Origin: Celoporthe dispersa
Taxonomy: Eukaryota; Ascomycota; Sordariomycetes; Diaporthales; Cryphonectriaceae
Length of the DNA stretch: 64,000 nt
Direction of reading: 5' to 3'
NCBI GenBank assembly: GCA_016584495.1
Contig: WAID01000014.1
Span: forward strand, 558,001 to 622,000
Every line of letters begins with the position of its first letter. The stretch's first letter is position 1. The notes under the pieces were generated by a model. It saw only the letters and a program-made list of their open reading frames with translations. It searched no databases and was not told where the DNA came from. This document shows positions 57,439 through 64,000 of the stretch, in pieces. Made by a program: the position numbers and the translations under genes.

Positions 57439-60400
57439 TCGTGTACAGACTGTATCTTGCTCTGGATCTAGGCTGCGCTGGGTGCGTCCTCGTTCCCGTC
57501 CGCAATGTACGTACGTATGTACTAATGGTACTTTAACAGACCGTCGGAGGGCGGATGCACATTGGCTGGGGGGGAGGATGGGGGGTGGGAAGTGCTTCTG
57601 AGCTCGGACAGGCCGCGCAATTGGGGGAGAAAAAAAAATCTAGGAGGTTGTTGTCATTTCTCTCGTGACCCGTGCTCGACCTGGGTCTTGTCTTCCTGTC
57701 CTGCAGTCTCGCTCTTGTCACGGTTTCTGCCGCCGGGTCAGGCGAGCTCGTCCCTGGGTCGAGCCTGCGAGCAGCATCAACAACAGATCAGCGCCGAGGA
57801 CCCGCGCCCTGACGTGTAGACGTAATGCGCCGTGGTGTGTTATGGGCCGGATCGTAATCGCTGCTCCGTCTCGTCCATCCAGAAGGGAATTACCAGCTTG
57901 CCAGGGAACCTGCCGGGGACTTGCCTTGGCCAAGGCCTGCCTGTAAATTGTTCGCAAATATCCTCCCCTGCTGGAACTCTGCGTATGTGCTATGGGTAGT
58001 CCTGGTCCCGCGGCAGGGCTGTGACAAGGTTCGATAGGGCGGGCGGGCGGTGGGGTCCTGCGGACGCTTGCTCAGGAATTGGACCTAGTTGGGTGTGCCG
58101 TCCTTCGATAAGGAGTCCTGCTGCTGCCGCTGCTTTGCTGGCTGCTCTTGTGCGTGCTGTCGTAGCAGGCGGGCCACTGTGGTGAGCGGGCCCTGACCCT
58201 GCTGTAGCTGTAGCGGTGGTGCTATGCGTGGTAGGCTTAGCCTGGCTGGGGTCTAGGTTTGGGCCTGCGCTGGACGAGAGCCGTGCAGGTGCGCTTGCTG
58301 ACGTCTGGCCTGGGTACTCTCCGAGGTTTTTCTGAAGTGCAAACGGTACGGTTCAGCGCCTCAAGCCTGGACATAGAGACAGGCGTGTGTCTTGGGATCC
58401 CTCGGTGGGCTCTGGCCTGCGGGTTCTTCCAAGGCGACGCTGCTATTGACGCGCCGCAGGGGAACGCAGGTGATGGCTTACCTGAGGTGGGAAGGCCTCT
58501 CGGTGCTGAAGGTGAGGAAACGTACACCCAAAAGTGGCTTAGCAGACGATCGTCGCGACTTCGAGCGTGAGGGTTCTCAACCTCGCCAGACTGCTGGTGT
58601 TTCTGATTCCCTGTATCGGATCGAGTCCGAGTCAAGAGAGCCGTTTTGTCTGGTAAATCTTGGGCACAAGGGTCTTTTTAGATCTCGGGCTGAAGGATGA
58701 TTGACGATCGAACATCGAGGGAGCAGAAAAGAAGAAAAAAAGGAAGAAAAAAAAAAAGAAACCGGTGACGAATCCTCGTGTTATGTTCCGCTCTTGGTGA
58801 TGTTGCTTTTTCCACCACAGTTTTGTCGCTCATTCGAGTGCCTTCGCCCATTGATAATAGATGCTGCAGTATAGCCTCCAGAGACCGTTGGTGGCACTGG
58901 AGTACTTGTTCTTGACAGTGCGATAAACATGCTGGTGATGCTCTTCATACGGTGTGCTCGGTGCTGTGCTGGAGCAGACCAGGCCGTGTGAATAACAGCG
59001 AGAGGGGCATCAGAGTAGGGTAGCAGATCACAGACAGTACACAGCCTGCAGCCTGCACGGTGGCAGGGATATAGTCTCTCATCTGGGAATCAAGGTGGGG
59101 CCGCCACATGGTCCAGGCTCATAGGGGTCCCTGGGGGAGTTCCAAGATCCCCAGCCCAGTGGGTGCTGACTTGATCTGCCCACCAGGTTCTGCCAGCTGG
59201 CTGCGGCTCAGCACTACCCTTTCCATTTCACCTCACCCCTGGGGCCAAGATCCTCCTTTCCTCCCGATATCCTGCTCGAGGCAGCTTCCAGGAGCAATTG
59301 CCCTCTTAGGTAGCAGCCAATCCATCAGGAGTAAGGCAGTATTATAACCAGCGGCCAGCCAAAAGTTGTGCACGGCCAGCCAGGCAGCCTGCCACCCCCC
59401 CCTCCTCCCCCTGATGCCCATGCACGGAATTTCTTTTTGTGATACACCATGGTCTGATTCCCCAGTCCTTTGTGTGACCCAGGCCAAATTAAGTGGAAAA
59501 TTTTCATCTATCTATCTCAACCTCTCATCTTGCTCCTACTTTGTTTCTCCTTTTCTTTCTCCCATGCTGTGCCTGTCTGCCATGGGATGCCAGGCTTTGA
59601 GGGGGCGGGATCCTGAGAAGATTCCCATGTCTGATGCAGATGCTGAATTCTGTGACCTGCTACTACTCTACTGATGCTTGGCCCTTCTGGTTCAGGTTCC
59701 CCTGCCCTTTCTCCCTGGCCCATCCTCTCTAGACCATATAGCACTGCTATGGTACATGGGAGTGCTTGAACTTGTATTGACATCACAGAAATATGCTTTC
59801 TAGTTATCCATTTTTAATTTCCTCATAGTCAAATTTTCGCCCTCTAGTCCTGATCGAGTACCAATCCATTGCCAAAGTTTCCAAGGTGATCCCATTTAGA
59901 TGTCATGTATGCTGTTATAGTAGTTAGCATTGGCATTATATTCGCCCTCTTGCCCTCAAAACAGCATAGCATCATCATCATCATATAGAGGGATGTCTGA
60001 CTGCCAGGAAGAGGTGTATTTCTGCATGACAAGATGGGGTGATACAGACCTAGGACGGTGCAGCCATCAGTCTGTGTTGTGAGCCAGAGCCTCCAGTCTT
60101 CTGCAGCCAGGAGCAGGTATCAAGGCAGCTTTGCCAAGTTCTGATGTCCAGTCTGTGCTCGAGCACCAGGAGGACCACCCCCTCAGTATGCCTTGTTTTC
60201 CCAAACTCTTCTGTCTATAGACTTTGATATAGATCCCCAACATGCCTTTCAATGCCCATGTCACCCTTCTATACTCCAAGGCAGGTCGAAGCATAATCAA
60301 TGCTAAGACTACCCTTAAACGGCAACGTAGCCACCGGTCTTGAGGTTGGTTTGATGAGGCGGGCTCTACGGCCGAGGTCACCAGGTATACAAGCTTGGGA

Positions 60401-61554
60401 GCCTGAACGGTCGATACCAAGGCCTCGCCTCCCATAGAACTTTGTGGCCCTTCTCGCGATATATAGCTTCTGGCTCGGGGAATCTTCATATCTGGCTGGA
60501 GCGGTTTTCCCCCGTCGTAGAGTCGAAAAGCGGTTCGTGCTGCTTTAGTCAATTGTCAGCCAGGAAAAGACGGAATGCCCAAGCATACCCAAACAGATGA
60601 AGCGGCCAAGGTACAAACGTAGGGAAGATTTGAAGGCGTTCTGCTTCCTCGGCACTTTGCCTTGCAGACGGAAAACGGCAGTGTCATCGAGGCTTTGCAG
60701 GTCCTGTCTGCATGCCTCGCCTGGACAGAGACGTAGACAGTCACAGGAGGATCTTGAGGCCGCTAAAGTGATGCAAACCGCGGGGCTTTCTCCTCCGTTC
60801 GAAAAGCTACCCTTTGCCACCCAGCACCAGATGTTACCTGGGGACATCACCCATCTCAATATCAAGCTTAGATCATTTTGCATCTAGGAACCAGCCAGAA
60901 GGCAGGGGTAACTTCCAAGATTTTTTTTATTCTCTCATTACTGATCCTTTCGACTCTATGTCAGTGATGCTTAGCTAATTACAGCTGGCGGGGCAGGCTG
61001 GCTGCCCCTAAGCACAAGCCCAGGCAGGGTTTCTGACGAGGCTGAGCAGACAAGGCGGCTGAGCAACAACTACACGAGGCTGCTTCCAGAGACAAGATCA
61101 CTAGGCAATACTAGTACTCTAAAGTGAGAATGCCACACTGATACAATAGCAGAATAAGTAATCCTCAATTAACAGTAGCCTTTTTTCGCAGCCCAAATCA
61201 ATAAATAATAATAAAAAGAAGGGAGGTTTGGCAATGCAAGCTTACAAGGCAGAAAGAGAGAAGATGTGATCTTGTGGGAAACATCAAAAGAAATTTCTCA
61301 GCCGCGTGGGGCTCCTCTGCCCTCATCGACACTCTGTCTTCAACTTGGCTAGCCCTGCGACTCACAATGAGGTCGTCTGGCGGGGCCCTCCTCACAATAC
61401 CACGACTCACTGCATCACGACTCACCATGATGTTGTTTCCGGAACCATCCTCGCAGCTCCCCCTCAAAGATCCCCACAATCAGCCCTCTTTCGACACTCT
61501 CCTGTCTATTTAAACTGGCAATTTGTCTCTTCTCCCAGCAACAAATCTCTTTCA

Positions 61555-61645
61555 ACTTCCTCTCTCCCTCTCTCTCTCCATCTGTCCATCTCTGCCCCCC
61601 CTCCTCTCTCTCTCTCTCTCTCTTTGTATGCCTCCTCTCTTCTCT
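61555..61645. repeat. (CT)n-rich leader tract
   Basis: Pyrimidine-rich stretch with an eleven-unit (TC)n core at 61603-61623, on the coding strand about 250-330 nt upstream of the ATG at 61882. Confidence 0.8.
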
Positions 61646-61881
61646 TTCCCCAGGCACAATCCATCTTCTCTCTTCATCCCCCAGCTCATCTCCTGTTCAT
61701 CTCCCATTCATCAGCCTGCCACCTCCCCAGCACCAAAGACCTTGTCCAGCATACACAAAGTCTCTAAAGTTAACGAACCCCATCCAAGTAAGCAGGTCAT
61801 CTCACATCACCAGCACCTCATACCAGCAGACATCCACTGACAAAACACTACGATCCACAGCTCGAAACTTTCCCAGACAAG

Positions 61882-63276
61882 ATGGACCAGGACGCCACCG
61901 TCTCCCAGGACGCTGTGGAGCAGCAGTACCAGATCCTCCTCGACAGTGCTCAGGCTGCCGCTGTTCTCACTGGCTCCACCAATGTTTTAGGCGAGTGAGT
62001 TGTTGCCCATACCAGCAAATCTGCCTCTCTCCTCCGTCCCTCGCCCCTCTCCTTCCTCCCAGCCAGGCCAGCAGCTTGCCATGTTGCCATCCTCCTGCTC
62101 GAACAGCACAACCGGCCGCAAGCGAAGACCTGGGCTCCTGGGGACCGTTTCGCAGGGAAACACTTACTGACTGCGCTTCTGCTCTTCTTTCAATCAGTCT
62201 TTTCTCAGAGCCCTTGGTGGAATACGACACCGAGTTGACCACTGGTCTGGGGGCTTTCGGTGCCCATGGGGCAATCTTGGTGCGCTCTTGCGACGGAGTG
62301 GACCGTGGGCTCGCTCTTCCTCGACAAGATGGAACTCGCCACATCATACCCATGACCAACATCAACACGCCCTCGCATAATTACGGGGCACAGATGTTGG
62401 TTCTCAGTCTTTACCATGGACCCAGTGGTAAGCCCCCCCCCCCCACCAACACCTCTTCCCTTTTTCTTCTAGCCAGTCCTCTGGAGTGTCGGTAGCTGAT
62501 CTCCTTGGTGTTTCGCAGCCCTCCCTCCGGCACCTGGCATCAGTTCGGCGGCCACGGGCCAGAATTTCGCCACCGCCATGGTCTGGGTCGGATTTCTGTT
62601 CGCCGCGGACCATCTCCGCCCCAAGGACTGCTCCATCAAGCAGCGTGCCATCCACGGCTACAGGGCCTTCCTCGATACCAAGATGACCCAGCTCTTCAAG
62701 GCTGTGACCCCCATCGGGAACCGCGGCCCTATGGAGTGGTTCAACCCAGGCTGCACGGTTAACCTGGTCCAAGACGGCATCATCGGTGCGGTGCCGGAGC
62801 TGGAGTCCTGGGGAGCCCAGGCACAGATTCCGGCGGACAAGAACCTGGCCCGCAGTCTCTTGTCTGAGCTCGCCAGCTACTGCATAGCCGTGCAGTACCG
62901 TTCCCAGGACTGGCCCGATGACGCGAGGGCCCGGTTCACACAGGAAATCCGGTTCCTGTGCGACGTTCGGGTTCACCCGATCTTCACCGGCAAGTACCTG
63001 AGCATGTCGGTCTCCCGCTGCAGCGTTCGGATGGACTCCATTATAGTCCCGCGCAAGAATAGCCACAACGAGGACTGCGGTTGCCACTGTCTGGCCCGCT
63101 GCAACAAGATCAGCCGGAACGATCTGATCCGCAGGCCGCACGCTCCGCCCGCCGAGCAGGGCTACGTCCTCGTCAACCCTTTTGATGGCGCCGCCACTCT
63201 CATTTGCAAGAACTGCGCCGAGAACTGCGGCCACGTCCCATGGCGGACCCCCACGGGCGACTTGACCAGCTACTAG
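61882..63276 (+). CDS. Cysteine-rich protein of unknown function
   Basis: 366 residues. Exons 61882-61994, 62198-62427 and 62519-63276 are joined by introns of 203 and 91 bp, with an exact codon count. The start MDQDATVSQDAVEQQYQILL leads a short helical segment. Exon 2 codes for a compact region (GLGAFGAHGAILVRSCDGV). Exon 3 contains FATAMVWVGFLFAADHLRPK, a charged middle with RARFTQEIRFLCDVRVHPIF, and a C-terminal cysteine cluster: DCGCHCLARC (Cys 301, 303, 305, 309) and CKNCAENCGH (Cys 344, 347, 351, His 353), which could bind zinc. I do not recognise the family. There is no signal peptide, so an intracellular role is likelier. Gene model rests on clean splice sites and frame continuity. 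Confidence 0.7.
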
Positions 63277-64000
63277 TCTGAGGATCGACCAGCCCAGGAC
63301 ACAACGGTGGGGTAGAACAGCCTGACCAGTGGAGCAGTAGCATAAGTCGACCGCAGGAGAGAACTTTGAAAGGGAGGAAGAAGGTCATGATGGTGGATTC
63401 AGGGTTGAGGTATGGCTTGTTGATAGAGCCGCGTCAAGGTTTGCGATCAGGTTGGCCAAGGCGATGATGATTTGAGAGCACGGTGGATCCGAAGGCAGAT
63501 GTTTGCCCTCTACATGAGGAACCGGACAGCCTCTTCTGCCTCGCCTCTTAGCCTTTCCGCCCCCCCTTTCCCCTTTACCAGACAGATAGCCTGACTCCAG
63601 GATTGAGGATATACCGGCTGGTTGATCATGCGGAACTAGAGTCTTTCTGGATCTCATACGTCAGCGTCAGCATAACAGAAGGCCTCTCCCTCGATCCTGG
63701 AAGACAAGAGCAGAATGAATTACAGAAGCAAGTGTTTTCGAAGCCAAGTCATAATTGCGCTGCCTGCGGTTCTGATACTACCTACTATTTTAACTGAATG
63801 CAATGCTTGCGAAGTTCTTGAGGTCCCTAATCTGGGCCACGATCATAGGACTTTTCCCAACCGGCCTGACCGTTCCAAAAAAAAAAAAAAAAAGCAAAAG
63901 AGGATAAAAAGAAAGCAAGATAAAAGAAAATGACCAAAAGACAAAAGAGCAAGGCCCCATACCGATATACTCGTCACCACCACCAGCTATCTTGCTGCTC
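63277..64000. other. Right-edge intergenic sequence
   Basis: Downstream of the cysteine-rich protein gene. Contains an A17 run near 63878. No gene supported within the window. Confidence 0.45.

Larger units (their letters stand above)
56645..61881. other. Large intergenic region, no gene seen
   Basis: More than 5 kb. The first kilobase is probably the PAK promoter and leader, with (GT)n at 57381-57438 that reads (CA)n on its strand. The middle (57.9-61.1 kb) has only short frames without recognisable domains. From about 61500 the plus strand becomes CT-rich and forms the leader of the gene at 61882. No tRNA or repeat element recognised. Confidence 0.4.

Overview
This window is nuclear DNA of a filamentous ascomycete, most likely a Sordariomycete. 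It has genes with many short GT-AG introns (50 to 232 bp), GC-rich third codon positions, long pyrimidine-rich leaders, and Pezizomycotina-type protein families: GH11 xylanase, CE5 acetylxylan esterase, a Rid1-type GBD/FH3 protein, a Ste20/PAK kinase and a DUF8035 protein. I cannot name the genus from sequence alone.

Layout. At 1-3129 a GH11 xylanase (cut by the left edge) and a CE5 acetylxylan esterase are divergently transcribed from a shared 1.7 kb promoter region, forming a small xylan-degrading pair. At 5635-11377 a Rid1-type GTPase-binding protein and a leucine-rich-repeat protein converge. At 12479-16865 a short-chain dehydrogenase and a multi-pass membrane protein of unknown function lie among AT-rich islands. 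A ten-exon sugar transporter occupies 18208-20882. A gene desert follows (20.9-26.5 kb), containing a decayed SF1 (UPF1-like) helicase fragment whose stop codons look like repeat-induced point mutation. At 26538-33666 lie a mitochondrial-looking protein built from the C-terminal part of a DEAH helicase without the ATPase core, heme A synthase (COX15) and lysyl-tRNA synthetase. At 35472-41728 are an RS-rich DUF8035 protein and a SET-domain protein. At 43569-51827 are a secreted type-B carboxylesterase, an unknown membrane protein, a Ccc1/VIT1 iron transporter and a maltose-acetyltransferase-like hexapeptide enzyme. At 53382-56644 is a Ste20-type PAK. After a 5 kb gap, a cysteine-rich protein of unknown function lies at 61882-63276. 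I found no tRNA, rRNA, CRISPR or intact transposon.

Main caution. Nine otherwise well-conserved genes carry single- or two-base frame breaks, nearly all in short C/G homopolymers or simple repeats. The breaks cancel to whole codon counts when each gene is summed. This points to residual assembly indels rather than pseudogenes, so each such gene is given below as one CDS with the break positions stated. The genes do not form one obvious pathway. The coherent local groupings are the xylan pair and the adjacent mitochondrial proteins. Two Rho-type GTPase effectors (the Rid1-type protein and the PAK) also occur, but 45 kb apart.
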